Both the position numbers and the translations under genes were made by a program. Below are positions 9,802 to 17,623 of a stretch of 64,000 nucleotides of DNA, in pieces; the stretch's first letter is position 1; each line of letters opens with the position of its first letter. Location: contig CACZBF010000009.1 in NCBI GenBank assembly GCA_902779355.1, forward strand, positions 1-64,000, in the 5' to 3' direction. The notes under the pieces were generated by a model. The model saw only the letters and a program-made list of their open reading frames with translations, was not told where the DNA came from and searched no databases. This DNA comes from an uncultured Lachnospiraceae bacterium (GTDB taxonomy: Bacteria > Bacillota > Clostridia > Lachnospirales > Lachnospiraceae).

Positions 9802-11988
9802 GTGAAAACCATGGAAGTGTTGGCACCGGCGGGATCATATGACGCACTTATCGCAGCCGTAAACGCAGGGGCAGATGCCGTCTACTGCGGCGGAAACCGC
9901 TTCGGTGCAAGAGCCTACGCCGAAAACTTCACAGAGGAACAGCTCCTTGCCGCAATGGACTATGCGCATCTCAAAGGTGCCAAAGTCTATCTGACGGTCA
10001 ATACCTGTCTGAAAAACAGAGAGCTGGAAGAACTTCCTGCTTATTTGATGCCGTATTATCGTGCAGGGCTTGATGCGGTACTGGTGCAGGATTTCGGGGT
10101 GTTGTCTCTGATCAGAGAAGTTTTTCCTGATCTCCCTGTTCATGCCAGCACACAGATGAATATTACCAGTGCGCATGGAGCAGCATTTCTGCAGTCCTTA
10201 GGGTTGCAGCGCGTGGTGCTTGCAAGAGAGCTTTCGCTAAAAGAAATCCATACGATCCATGAATCGACGCCGATCGAACTGGAGGTTTTTGTGCATGGCG
10301 CGCTATGCTATTCGTATTCGGGGCAATGTCTGATGAGCAGCATGTTCGGCGGCAGAAGCGGGAATCGCGGAAGGTGCGCCGGCACGTGTAGGCTGCCATA
10401 TCAGCTTGATTGGCAACAGAAGCCCGGATACCCGCTCAGCCTGAAAGATCTGTGTGCGGCGTCTTTCCTGCCGGCGCTGCAGGAAGCGGGGGTGCGTTCC
10501 TTAAAGATCGAGGGAAGGATGAAGTCTGTTTCTTATACCGCAGGCGTTACAAAGATCTATCGGGAATTGGTGGATCTTCTGGAGGAGAATGGGGCAGAGG
10601 CGTACGCTGTTTCAAAGGAACAAAGGGAGCGCCTTCTTGCATACGGAAACAGGAGCGGCTTTACAAACGGTTTTTTTGAGGTACGAAATGATCCCGGTAT
10701 GCTGACAAAGGATTCTCCAAGCCACCATAAGGAGACTGCGCAGACCGAGCAGGATGCTTTTGGCAAAGGAAAAGACGACGGGAAACTCCTTTCAAGACAA
10801 AAACTGCCGATCATCGGAGAAGCGGTATTTTCGATCGGCAGGCCGATGCAGCTTACAATCGGACTGGGAGAGAGGACGGTACTGCAAACAGGTGCAGTCT
10901 GCGAGAAGGCCACAAACCGGCCGACCTCCGAAAAAGAACTCAGAGAAAAACTCCTTGCGACGGGAGACACGGTTTTTTCCTTTGAAAGGCTGACCCTGAC
11001 GGCAGACAGAGATGTGTTTGTGCCGCTGCGGGAATTGAAGAAATTGCGGCGGAACGCGCTGATCAAGATGCAGGAAGAACTCCTGAAAGATAAAAGACGT
11101 GATACGGCCGCAGAGATACGCATAAACAACGGAAAAATCAGCAGTCCCAAGCAATTGTGCGAGGAAACGCATCCGGTGATGCCGACGACGGTTTCCGCCT
11201 TGGTAAGCCTCCGGGAGCAACTTGCTCCTGTGCTCAAGGCGTCACAGATCACCACTGTGATCCTGGACAGCTTTCTTTATGAACGTAACGGTTTTTGCGC
11301 GAAGTTGAAACAGGACATCGACACCTGCCACGAAAACGGGAAGCATGTAGTCTATGCCATGCCGTATATCATCCGGCAGGAGAATGCCGCCTTTTATGAA
11401 AGTATCCGGGAGCATTTCCTTGCGTTGCCGCTGGATGGCGTTTTAGTACGTGATTATGACGGGATGGGGTTGCTTGACGCCTTTTCCTATCCGAAAGATA
11501 AGATCCGTCTCGATGCCGGACTCTATACGTACTCCGACAAAGCGGGAGATGCCTTTTCGGACCTCGGCTATGTGCATCAGACTTTGCCTGTCGAGCTAAA
11601 CGAAAAAGAGCTTTTGCACCGTTCGGCTGCGCATACAGCCTGGATTGTCTATGGAAGACTGCCGCTCATGGTGACGGCAAACTGTATTCATAAGACGGCA
11701 CACGGCTGTGATCACAAAAAAACGGAAACGCTGCTGATTGACCGCAGGAAGAAAGTGTTTCCGGTGCGATCGGATTGTACGGATTGTACCAATTTGATCC
11801 TAAATGCAGACATTCTGGATCTGACGGCAGAGAAAGAGATGATGAAAAGACTCTGCCCGGAAGAGATCCGCTATCAGTTTACGACCGAAGATGCAAAAGA
11901 GACCGCGCAGGTGCTTCGCGGAGAACGTTCTGGACAGGGTGAAAAGAATGCCTATACCAGAGGGCATTTCAAACGGGGTGTGGAGTAA
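9802..11988 (+). CDS. Peptidase U32 family protein with C-terminal extension
   Basis: A 728-residue U32 protein. The N-terminal catalytic-like core begins with EVLAPAGSYDALIAAVNAGADAVY and contains the family signature around residues 155-200 (EVFVHGALCYSYSGQC, GNRGRC, GTCR), with several conserved cysteines. The C-terminal half carries the DUF3656-type extension seen in long clostridial members. Bacterial relatives such as RlhA and TrhP take part in RNA hydroxylation, so a peptidase activity should not be assumed. The GTG start at 9802 lies nine bases after GAGGG. The gene lies between a terminator and the rodA/ftsW-like gene, three bases upstream of the latter. Confidence 0.88.
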   Translation: MKTMEVLAPAGSYDALIAAVNAGADAVYCGGNRFGARAYAENFTEEQLLAAMDYAHLKGAKVYLTVNTCLKNRELEELPAYLMPYYRAGLDAVLVQDFGVLSLIREVFPDLPVHASTQMNITSAHGAAFLQSLGLQRVVLARELSLKEIHTIHESTPIELEVFVHGALCYSYSGQCLMSSMFGGRSGNRGRCAGTCRLPYQLDWQQKPGYPLSLKDLCAASFLPALQEAGVRSLKIEGRMKSVSYTAGVTKIYRELVDLLEENGAEAYAVSKEQRERLLAYGNRSGFTNGFFEVRNDPGMLTKDSPSHHKETAQTEQDAFGKGKDDGKLLSRQKLPIIGEAVFSIGRPMQLTIGLGERTVLQTGAVCEKATNRPTSEKELREKLLATGDTVFSFERLTLTADRDVFVPLRELKKLRRNALIKMQEELLKDKRRDTAAEIRINNGKISSPKQLCEETHPVMPTTVSALVSLREQLAPVLKASQITTVILDSFLYERNGFCAKLKQDIDTCHENGKHVVYAMPYIIRQENAAFYESIREHFLALPLDGVLVRDYDGMGLLDAFSYPKDKIRLDAGLYTYSDKAGDAFSDLGYVHQTLPVELNEKELLHRSAAHTAWIVYGRLPLMVTANCIHKTAHGCDHKKTETLLIDRRKKVFPVRSDCTDCTNLILNADILDLTAEKEMMKRLCPEEIRYQFTTEDAKETAQVLRGERSGQGEKNAYTRGHFKRGVE

Positions 11989-11990
11989 GT

Positions 11991-13307
11991 ATGACCGGTG
12001 TCTTTATTCAGACAGCCAAATATTTGATGATCGCGCTGATCATCACCTATACGGTGCAAAGCTTTCTTGTTTTTTTTCGGCATCATGCTGAGAACGTGAA
12101 GCGCATCCTTTTTAAAGAGCAGATGGTGCTGATCTATCTGTTTCTTTCGCTCGGCTTTTTATCCATGACAGCATACACGGACGACAGGCAGATCCTAGTA
12201 CTGTTCGGTTTTACGCTTGGCGTCATAACGCTGATCCAACTTGTCTATCGTCTGATCTATGTACACGGCTCGGTTTTGCTATGCAACCATATGTGCATCT
12301 TGTTTGGAACCGGGATGCTCGTTCTGACCCGGTTGGATCAGGCGCAGGCAGCGAGGCAGCTTGTGATCGGCGCTGTTTCCATCGGCATCACGGCTTTTTT
12401 TCCATATCTGATGTTCAAAAAACAGGATACATTCCGTAAGTGGAAATTGGTGTATCTCATTGTGTCCGCAGGACTTCTCTTGCTGGTGCTCCTTGCGGGA
12501 AAGACGAGCTACGGCGCCAAGATCTCCGTTTCCATCGGAGGCATCAGCATCCAGCCGGTGGAGCTTGTGAAGCTTCTCTATATATTCTTTCTGGCTGCTG
12601 TGTATTATGAAAAGCAGACACTTCGGATCGCGATATTTGCAGGCGGATGTACCGTGGCATTTCTTTTGATTCTGGCGGCGGCAAGGGATCTTGGGGCAGC
12701 GCTGATCTTTTTTGTGATCTATGTCGGGATGACATATGCCGTTTATCGGAAATGGGTGTTGCTGCCTGCCGCGGCAGGGATTGTGGTGGTGGCAATGATC
12801 GGTGCGGGAAAACTGATCGGTCATGTCAGCAACCGGATCATTGCATGGAAAAATCCGTTAAGTGCGATTGACGATCAAGGCTATCAGATCAGTCAGTCAT
12901 TGTTTGGTATCGGGACAGGCAGTTGGATGGGATCCGGACTTTTCATGGGTCGGCCGAAATCTATCCCTGTGGTTTCCAAGGACTTCATTTTTTCTGCGAT
13001 CTCTGAAGAACTAGGCGCGATCGTTGCGATCTGCGTGATCCTGATCTCGCTGTCGACGCTGCTTTTATTTTTCCGCATGGCAAAATCGATGCAGGATCCG
13101 TTTTATCGGTGGGTGTCTCTTGGAATGGGGATTTGCTATGGGTTTCAGGTATTTCTCACGATCGGCGGCTGTATCAAACTGATCCCGTCCACCGGCGTCA
13201 CGTTCCCGCTTGTCAGCTATGGCGGGAGTTCCCTGCTTGTCACATTTACAATGTTTGCACTATTGGAAAGTTTTTATATCACGACCAAAAAGAAGGACAG
13301 CCGATGA
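11991..13307 (+). CDS. FtsW/RodA/SpoVE family peptidoglycan glycosyltransferase
   Basis: A SEDS-family membrane glycosyltransferase that polymerizes lipid II, 438 residues with about ten to twelve membrane segments. Typical motifs are ISIQPVELVKLLYIFFLA, AAARDLGAALIFF and the late loop GGCIKLIPSTGVTFPLVSYG. The first 90 residues are a longer N-terminal membrane section than in plain FtsW. It overlaps the next gene, a class B PBP, by ATGA; SEDS proteins work in pairs with such PBPs. The sequence does not decide between the elongation (RodA), division (FtsW) and sporulation (SpoVE) roles, so no symbol is given. Confidence 0.9.
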   Translation: MTGVFIQTAKYLMIALIITYTVQSFLVFFRHHAENVKRILFKEQMVLIYLFLSLGFLSMTAYTDDRQILVLFGFTLGVITLIQLVYRLIYVHGSVLLCNHMCILFGTGMLVLTRLDQAQAARQLVIGAVSIGITAFFPYLMFKKQDTFRKWKLVYLIVSAGLLLLVLLAGKTSYGAKISVSIGGISIQPVELVKLLYIFFLAAVYYEKQTLRIAIFAGGCTVAFLLILAAARDLGAALIFFVIYVGMTYAVYRKWVLLPAAAGIVVVAMIGAGKLIGHVSNRIIAWKNPLSAIDDQGYQISQSLFGIGTGSWMGSGLFMGRPKSIPVVSKDFIFSAISEELGAIVAICVILISLSTLLLFFRMAKSMQDPFYRWVSLGMGICYGFQVFLTIGGCIKLIPSTGVTFPLVSYGGSSLLVTFTMFALLESFYITTKKKDSR

Positions 13308-14740
13308 AGTTTTGGAAATTTCCGAAAAAGAAGTACCAGCAGAAAGAACTGTCGGTACTGACCATATTGTTCGCGGCAGCGTTCCTCGCGTTGATCGTCT
13401 ATCTTGTGGTTTTTCTCGCTTTTGAAAGCGAGAGTTTTATCAACAATCCTTACAATAAACGGATCGATGCGCTGTCCGAAAAAACGATCCGCGGCTCGAT
13501 CTATGCAAACGATGGTACGGTCCTGGCTTATTCAACCAATGATGAAGTTACGAATGAGGAACATCGGATCTATCCGTATGCAAATCTCTATGCGCATGTT
13601 GTCGGGTTTCCGGTCAACGGTAAAATGGGTGTGGAAAGTGTGACCAATTTTGAACTTCTGCACAGCCACAGCAACGTGGGAGAACGCCTAAAACATGCTT
13701 TTACGGGAGAGAAGAACATCGGAGACGGGATTGTGACGACACTGGATCCGACAGTTCAGGATGCAGCCTATCAGGCGCTCGGGAACTATCGTGGTGCGAT
13801 CGTAGTTCTTGAAGTATCCACCGGAAGAATCCTTGGAATGGTGAGCAAGCCGGATTTTGATCCGAACTACATTTCGGAGACGTTTTCGATCCTGGCGGAA
13901 GACAACGAGTCTGCGACGCTTCTGAACCGCGCAACACAGGGACGCTATGCCCCGGGTTCTACGTTTAAACTCCTCACGACGTTGGAATATATCCATGAAA
14001 ATCCGAAGGATTATGAGGACTATCGGTATACCTGTACCGGGAAGTTTCGTTCGGACGGAAAGGAGATCCACTGCTTTCATAATAAAGCGCATGGCGATGA
14101 GGATCTCGTGGATTCCTTCACCAACTCCTGTAACACGTCGTTTGCGTCACTCGGGTTGACGCTGGATACAAAAGAGCTGACGCAGATTTGTAACAAGGCG
14201 CTCTTTAATCAGAAAGTACCGTTTGACCTGCCGACAGAGAAGAGTTATTTTACGCTGGCTTCCGATGCATCGGATGCCGAGATCATGGAGACCGTGATCG
14301 GTCAGGGAAAGACGCTTGCGACACCGCTGCAGATGACACTGATCACAGCGGCTGTGGATCGCAGCGGGAAGGCGCCGCGGCCTTATGTGATCGACCGTGT
14401 CGTGAATGATGAAGGACGGTTTGTAAAATCGCTTGCCACGGAAGGGACGATCTCTGTCATGAGTGCGGAAGATGCATCACTCCTCAAAGCTTATATGCGG
14501 GACGTCGTGACGGACGGGACCGGAAGAGCCCTAAATACCGATGCATATACGGCATACGGGAAAACAGGGACAGCAGAATACAATGCAGCAGGGGACTCCC
14601 ATGCCTGGTTCATCGGATTTGCAAACCAGCCGGGGAAGGAAGACATTGCGATCGCCGTGATCATGGAAGGAGCCGGGTCAGGGAGCAGTTTTGCGGCGCC
14701 GGCAGCGAAGACCGTGTTCGATAGTTATTATTTGAAATAG
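13304..14740 (+). CDS. Class B penicillin-binding protein (peptidoglycan transpeptidase)
   Basis: A 478-residue D,D-transpeptidase with one N-terminal membrane anchor (about residues 16-38). The active-site motifs are present: SxxK at S219-K222 (GSTFK), SxN at S274-N276 (SCN) and KTG at K420 (YGKTGTAEY). The N-terminal pedestal is short, giving a compact form of the type often paired with a SEDS gene in Clostridia. The start at 13304 overlaps the SEDS gene stop, so the two are probably made in fixed ratio. It cross-links the glycan made by its partner and is a beta-lactam target. Confidence 0.92.
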   Translation: MKFWKFPKKKYQQKELSVLTILFAAAFLALIVYLVVFLAFESESFINNPYNKRIDALSEKTIRGSIYANDGTVLAYSTNDEVTNEEHRIYPYANLYAHVVGFPVNGKMGVESVTNFELLHSHSNVGERLKHAFTGEKNIGDGIVTTLDPTVQDAAYQALGNYRGAIVVLEVSTGRILGMVSKPDFDPNYISETFSILAEDNESATLLNRATQGRYAPGSTFKLLTTLEYIHENPKDYEDYRYTCTGKFRSDGKEIHCFHNKAHGDEDLVDSFTNSCNTSFASLGLTLDTKELTQICNKALFNQKVPFDLPTEKSYFTLASDASDAEIMETVIGQGKTLATPLQMTLITAAVDRSGKAPRPYVIDRVVNDEGRFVKSLATEGTISVMSAEDASLLKAYMRDVVTDGTGRALNTDAYTAYGKTGTAEYNAAGDSHAWFIGFANQPGKEDIAIAVIMEGAGSGSSFAAPAAKTVFDSYYLK

Positions 14741-14769
14741 GCATGGCACTTTTGCCCGCGTACAACTCC

Positions 14770-14798
14770 TTGCAACCAAACCTTTTTTACGGTATACT
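14770..14798 (+). promoter_or_regulatory. Sigma-A-type promoter for the NUDIX operon
   Basis: TTGCAA (14770-14775) and TATACT (14793-14798) are 17 bases apart in the 94-base gap before the NUDIX gene. Initiation is expected near 14805, about 30 bases before the ATG. Confidence 0.75.
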
Positions 14799-14834
14799 GA
14801 ACACAAGTTTTCACCATACCGAGGAGGTTGCGCG

Positions 14835-15284
14835 ATGATTGAGGCAACGAGTTGTGGCGGTGTGGTAATTTTTCGAGGAAAGATACTGGTGCTGTACAAA
14901 AACTACCGGAACCGCTATGAAGGCTGGGTTTTGCCGAAAGGGACGGTGGAAGAGGGCGAAGAACACCCGGAGACAGCGCTCCGCGAAGTGAAGGAAGAGT
15001 CCGGTGTGTCGGCGACCATCATGAAATACGTCGGAAAGAGCCAGTATACCTTTCAGGTACCGGAAGACATCGTGGAGAAGGACGTGCATTGGTACCTGAT
15101 GATGTCGGACAGTTATTACAGCAAACCGCAACGGGAAGAATATTTCGTGGATTCCGGATACTATAAGTATCATGAAGCATATCATTTGCTGAAGTTTGCA
15201 AATGAAAAACAGATTTTGGAAAAAGCATACAGTGAGTATATCGAGATGAAACGCAATAACCTTTGGGGTTTTCGCAGAAGATAA
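14835..15284 (+). CDS. NUDIX hydrolase
   Basis: A 149-residue NUDIX domain protein. The Nudix box spans about residues 38-60 (PKGTVEEGEEHPETALREVKEESG region) and contains the REVKEES core that binds the metal and activates water. The protein starts EATSCGGVVIF, a common beginning for the diadenosine polyphosphate and NTP-cleaning type, but the substrate cannot be told from sequence. A good ribosome site (GAGGAGG) precedes the ATG. It is the first gene after a clear promoter and is followed three bases later by an uncharacterized gene. Confidence 0.9.
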   Translation: MIEATSCGGVVIFRGKILVLYKNYRNRYEGWVLPKGTVEEGEEHPETALREVKEESGVSATIMKYVGKSQYTFQVPEDIVEKDVHWYLMMSDSYYSKPQREEYFVDSGYYKYHEAYHLLKFANEKQILEKAYSEYIEMKRNNLWGFRRR

Positions 15285-15287
15285 AGG

Positions 15288-15632
15288 ATGAAGCAAAAGG
15301 ACATCTTGTGGCTCAAAGAACTGTATCTCGGGCCATCCGTAAAAGAAAAAGAAAAGCAGATCAAAAGGCAGCTGTTCAAACGCCCACTGCAGGCGGACTT
15401 GCAGGTGCTCATGATCTCACAGTCCAAAGAGGAGCAGATTGAGATACTTCCTGCCGTCTTGTTCCGACAAAAACATTTTCCCGCATTGCAATGGCATATT
15501 CTCGGACTCGCCGGTGGAAGAGAAGAAGCATTCTCTCTGGTGCAGACGATCGCGGAAGAGACGTATATTGCGACCGGCGATTGTGATATGAAGACTTATC
15601 TGCTGAATAAGGAATATCAAAAGAAAGGCTGA
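15288..15632 (+). CDS. Uncharacterized 114-residue protein
   Basis: I do not recognise a family. The protein is soluble, with no signal peptide or membrane segment. Its first 45 residues are rich in Lys and Leu and are probably helical, and the second half reads as mixed alpha/beta with ALQWHILGLAGGREEA and EETYIATGDCDMKTY. The ATG is directly preceded by TAAAGG, the end of the NUDIX gene, as seen at ruvB, which suggests coupled translation. Codon use matches the neighbours, so it is probably a real gene in the NUDIX operon. Confidence 0.65.
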   Translation: MKQKDILWLKELYLGPSVKEKEKQIKRQLFKRPLQADLQVLMISQSKEEQIEILPAVLFRQKHFPALQWHILGLAGGREEAFSLVQTIAEETYIATGDCDMKTYLLNKEYQKKG

Positions 15633-15660
15633 TTTTTCAGAGCAGGAGATTCAAACGCCT

Positions 15661-16458
15661 ATGATCGTATTAAAAATCCTTTTGATCCTGCTGCTGGTGT
15701 TTGCGGGACTCCTTTTTCTGATCCTTTTCTTTCCGCTTCATTACTCGATCCACGGCAAGTCCAACGGGACATGGAATATTTACGCTGACGTGACATGGCT
15801 TTTCTATTTTGTGTTCGTGAGAGCCCATGTGGATCTGGAAGACAAAACGCCAAAGGTAGTCCTACGTGTGCTCGGTATACCGATCACGCTGTATCCGAGG
15901 AAAGAAAAGAAGCCGAAGAAGGACAAAAAGGCAGCAAAGACGCAGCCTGCCGTAGAAGTGAAACCGGATCAAAAAGCCGCCGAAGCCTCCCCGGAGACAG
16001 ATGCCGAAGAGTTCTCTGCGGACGCGGACGCAGGCAAGAATGGCAAAAAGAAAAAGAACCTGATCGAGAAGATTAAGAAACTGCCGACATTGCTATCGAA
16101 GATCCATACCGAGGTGCTGGATCCGCATAACAAAGAAGCGGTAAAACATATGATCGCAGAGGTCAAAGGGATCATGTCCCATTACAAGCCGCGTCGGATT
16201 CGGACAAACCTTGTTTTTTCTACGGGAGATCCGTCGACAACCGGCAAACTGATCGGTGGGCTTTCGCTGGCACCTCTGATCTATGAAAAAGGAAATCGGA
16301 TTGTACCGGATTTTACGGCGGACAAGGCTTACATCGAAGGAAAATTCAAGATCACCGGACATGTGATTTTGTTTTTCGCACTGGCTGCGGCAGTGCGGCT
16401 GATCATGGATCGGAATATCCGCAGACTGATCAAGCATGTGAAAACCCTTAAGGGATAA
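15661..16458 (+). CDS. DUF2953 domain membrane-associated protein
   Basis: A 265-residue protein with an N-terminal membrane segment (residues 2-26), a DUF2953-like beta region (YSIHGKSNGTWNIYADVTWLF), a highly charged Lys/Glu/Ala-rich stretch of about 60 residues (80-140) and a C-terminal part with another hydrophobic segment (HVILFFALAAAVRLI). Clostridial members of this family are commonly encoded next to GerW/YtfJ, as here, 19 bases upstream. A role in sporulation is inferred from that neighbour only. Confidence 0.75.
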   Translation: MIVLKILLILLLVFAGLLFLILFFPLHYSIHGKSNGTWNIYADVTWLFYFVFVRAHVDLEDKTPKVVLRVLGIPITLYPRKEKKPKKDKKAAKTQPAVEVKPDQKAAEASPETDAEEFSADADAGKNGKKKKNLIEKIKKLPTLLSKIHTEVLDPHNKEAVKHMIAEVKGIMSHYKPRRIRTNLVFSTGDPSTTGKLIGGLSLAPLIYEKGNRIVPDFTADKAYIEGKFKITGHVILFFALAAAVRLIMDRNIRRLIKHVKTLKG

Positions 16459-16477
16459 TTGTTGAAGGAGGACACTC

Positions 16478-16861
16478 ATGTCAGAAAACAAATTTCAAGA
16501 AACAGTTAATGCGCTTTTTCAGGGAATGGACGGGTTTATCTCGACTAAGACCGTCATCGGGGAACCGATGCATGTGGAAAATACGATCATTATTCCGCTC
16601 GCAGATGTCTCCTTTGGTGTCGGTGCCGGTGTGTTTGCAAAGGAACAGAATGACAACGGCGGCGGCGGACTGGGCGGTAAGATCCAGCCGACAGCACTTT
16701 TGATCATTCAGGACGGAACGACGAAGCTGGTCAGCATCCACAATCAGGGAGCATTAAATAAGGTAATGGATCTGGTGCCGGATCTCATCAACAAGTTTAC
16801 CGGTAAGAGTGAGCAGTCGATCAACGTGGAGAAGGCGCAAGGACCGGACGAGGAAGAGTAA
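16478..16861 (+). CDS. gerW: GerW family sporulation protein (YtfJ)
   Basis: A 127-residue member of the GerW/YtfJ family, inner-spore proteins needed for normal germination in Bacillus. Visible features are the beta-rich core VENTIIIPLADVSFGVGAGVF, a glycine-rich loop (GGGGLGGK), and TALLIIQDGTTKLVSI. GGAGGA lies seven bases before the ATG. It is the last gene of the NUDIX group and is followed by a strong terminator. Its presence suggests the organism forms spores or descends from spore-formers, since some non-spore-forming Clostridia keep it. Confidence 0.9.
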   Translation: MSENKFQETVNALFQGMDGFISTKTVIGEPMHVENTIIIPLADVSFGVGAGVFAKEQNDNGGGGLGGKIQPTALLIIQDGTTKLVSIHNQGALNKVMDLVPDLINKFTGKSEQSINVEKAQGPDEEE

Positions 16862-16879
16862 AGATTAGATGACATACGA

Positions 16880-16906
16880 AAAACCGTCGCAAATCGCGAC
16901 GGTTTT
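16880..16906. terminator. Bidirectional terminator between gerW and rpmB
   Basis: An 11-bp stem (AAAACCGTCGC with GCGACGGTTTT) and a five-base loop, with A-run and T-run on the two sides. It can stop transcription from gerW on + and from rpmB on -. Confidence 0.9.
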
Positions 16907-16938
16907 TTCATGCTTTTCATAAAAATGAAAGATCCGTA

Positions 16939-17124
16939 TTAAGCGCGTTCTACTTTGCCGGACTTCAGACACTGCGCGCAAACATAAAGCCTTTTCGGGG
17001 TACCGTTTACTTTGCAACGGACAGACTTGATGTTGGACTTCCAGATATGATTGGATCTTCTATGAGAATGGCTCACGTTATTACCGAAATGTGCGCCTTT
17101 TCCGCAAATTGCACATGCTGCCAT
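16939..17124 (-). CDS. rpmB: 50S ribosomal protein L28
   Basis: A 61-residue L28. It begins MAACAICGKGAHFGNNVSHS and has the paired cysteine motifs CAIC and CAQC, so it is the zinc-binding C+ form. The leader carries AGGAGGTGA before the ATG. The gene is monocistronic between the terminator at 16880 and a divergent promoter region shared with asp23. The rpmB/asp23 divergence is a common Firmicutes arrangement. Confidence 0.97.
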   Translation of the reverse strand: MAACAICGKGAHFGNNVSHSHRRSNHIWKSNIKSVRCKVNGTPKRLYVCAQCLKSGKVERA

Positions 17125-17173
17125 CGTGTCACCTCCTTGCTCATTTTCCCTTTTTCGAACCTGCAACGTTATC

Positions 17174-17202
17174 AATATACCAGATAGAATACGGTATTGC
17201 AA
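17174..17202 (-). promoter_or_regulatory. Promoter of rpmB, sharing its -35 box with asp23
   Basis: On the - strand TTGCAA (17202-17197) and TATATT (17179-17174) are 17 bases apart. TTGCAA is its own reverse complement, so the same six bases also serve as the -35 box of the divergent asp23 promoter. The leader to rpmB is about 45 bases. Confidence 0.7.
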
Positions 17203-17225
17203 GAAATTTTTTCCTAATGTATAAT
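17197..17225 (+). promoter_or_regulatory. Promoter of the asp23-fakA-recG operon
   Basis: TTGCAA (17197-17202) and a perfect TATAAT (17220-17225) with a 17-base spacer. Initiation is expected near 17232, leaving a leader of under 20 bases before the ATG at 17251. Confidence 0.8.
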
Positions 17226-17250
17226 GTTTGTTGTTTATGGAGGGAGACTG

Positions 17251-17610
17251 ATGAAGGGTATCATAGAGAATGAATACGGGAAAGTGCTGATCGATCCGGA
17301 TGTGATCGCGACCTACGCAGGGTCTGTGGCGGTCGGGTGCTTCGGAATTGTCGGCATGGCGGCGATCAACGTCAAGGACGGACTTGTAAAACTGTTGAAG
17401 AAGGACTATCTGTCTCACGGGATCAATGTTTCGATCGGGGAGGACGGTAAGATCACCATTGACTTTCATGTGATCATTGCATATGACGTAAATATCATCA
17501 CCGTGACAGATAATCTGACACATACGGTGAAGTATAAGGTAGAAGCTTTTACGGGCATGCAGATTGACAAGATCAATGTGGTCGTAGAAGGTCTGCGCCT
17601 GATTGATTAG
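17251..17610 (+). CDS. Asp23/YloU family envelope stress protein
   Basis: A 119-residue Asp23 family protein (YloU type). The conserved core includes IDPDVIATYAGSVAVGCFGIVGMA, the acidic strand ITIDFHVIIAYDVNI and the C-terminal VVVEGLRL. In Staphylococcus the relatives form membrane-linked envelope stress assemblies; in many Firmicutes the gene directly precedes the fakA/yloV gene, as here. ATG 17251 is chosen because GGAGGGAG lies just upstream. It is the first gene of an operon that continues with fakA. Confidence 0.9.
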   Translation: MKGIIENEYGKVLIDPDVIATYAGSVAVGCFGIVGMAAINVKDGLVKLLKKDYLSHGINVSIGEDGKITIDFHVIIAYDVNIITVTDNLTHTVKYKVEAFTGMQIDKINVVVEGLRLID

Positions 17611-17623
17611 GGAGGACGAAGCA

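Noticed and set aside
10557-11255. Open frame of 232 codons on the - strand inside the U32 gene
   Set aside because: Ser-rich composition and no ribosome site; the + strand frame carries the family motifs.
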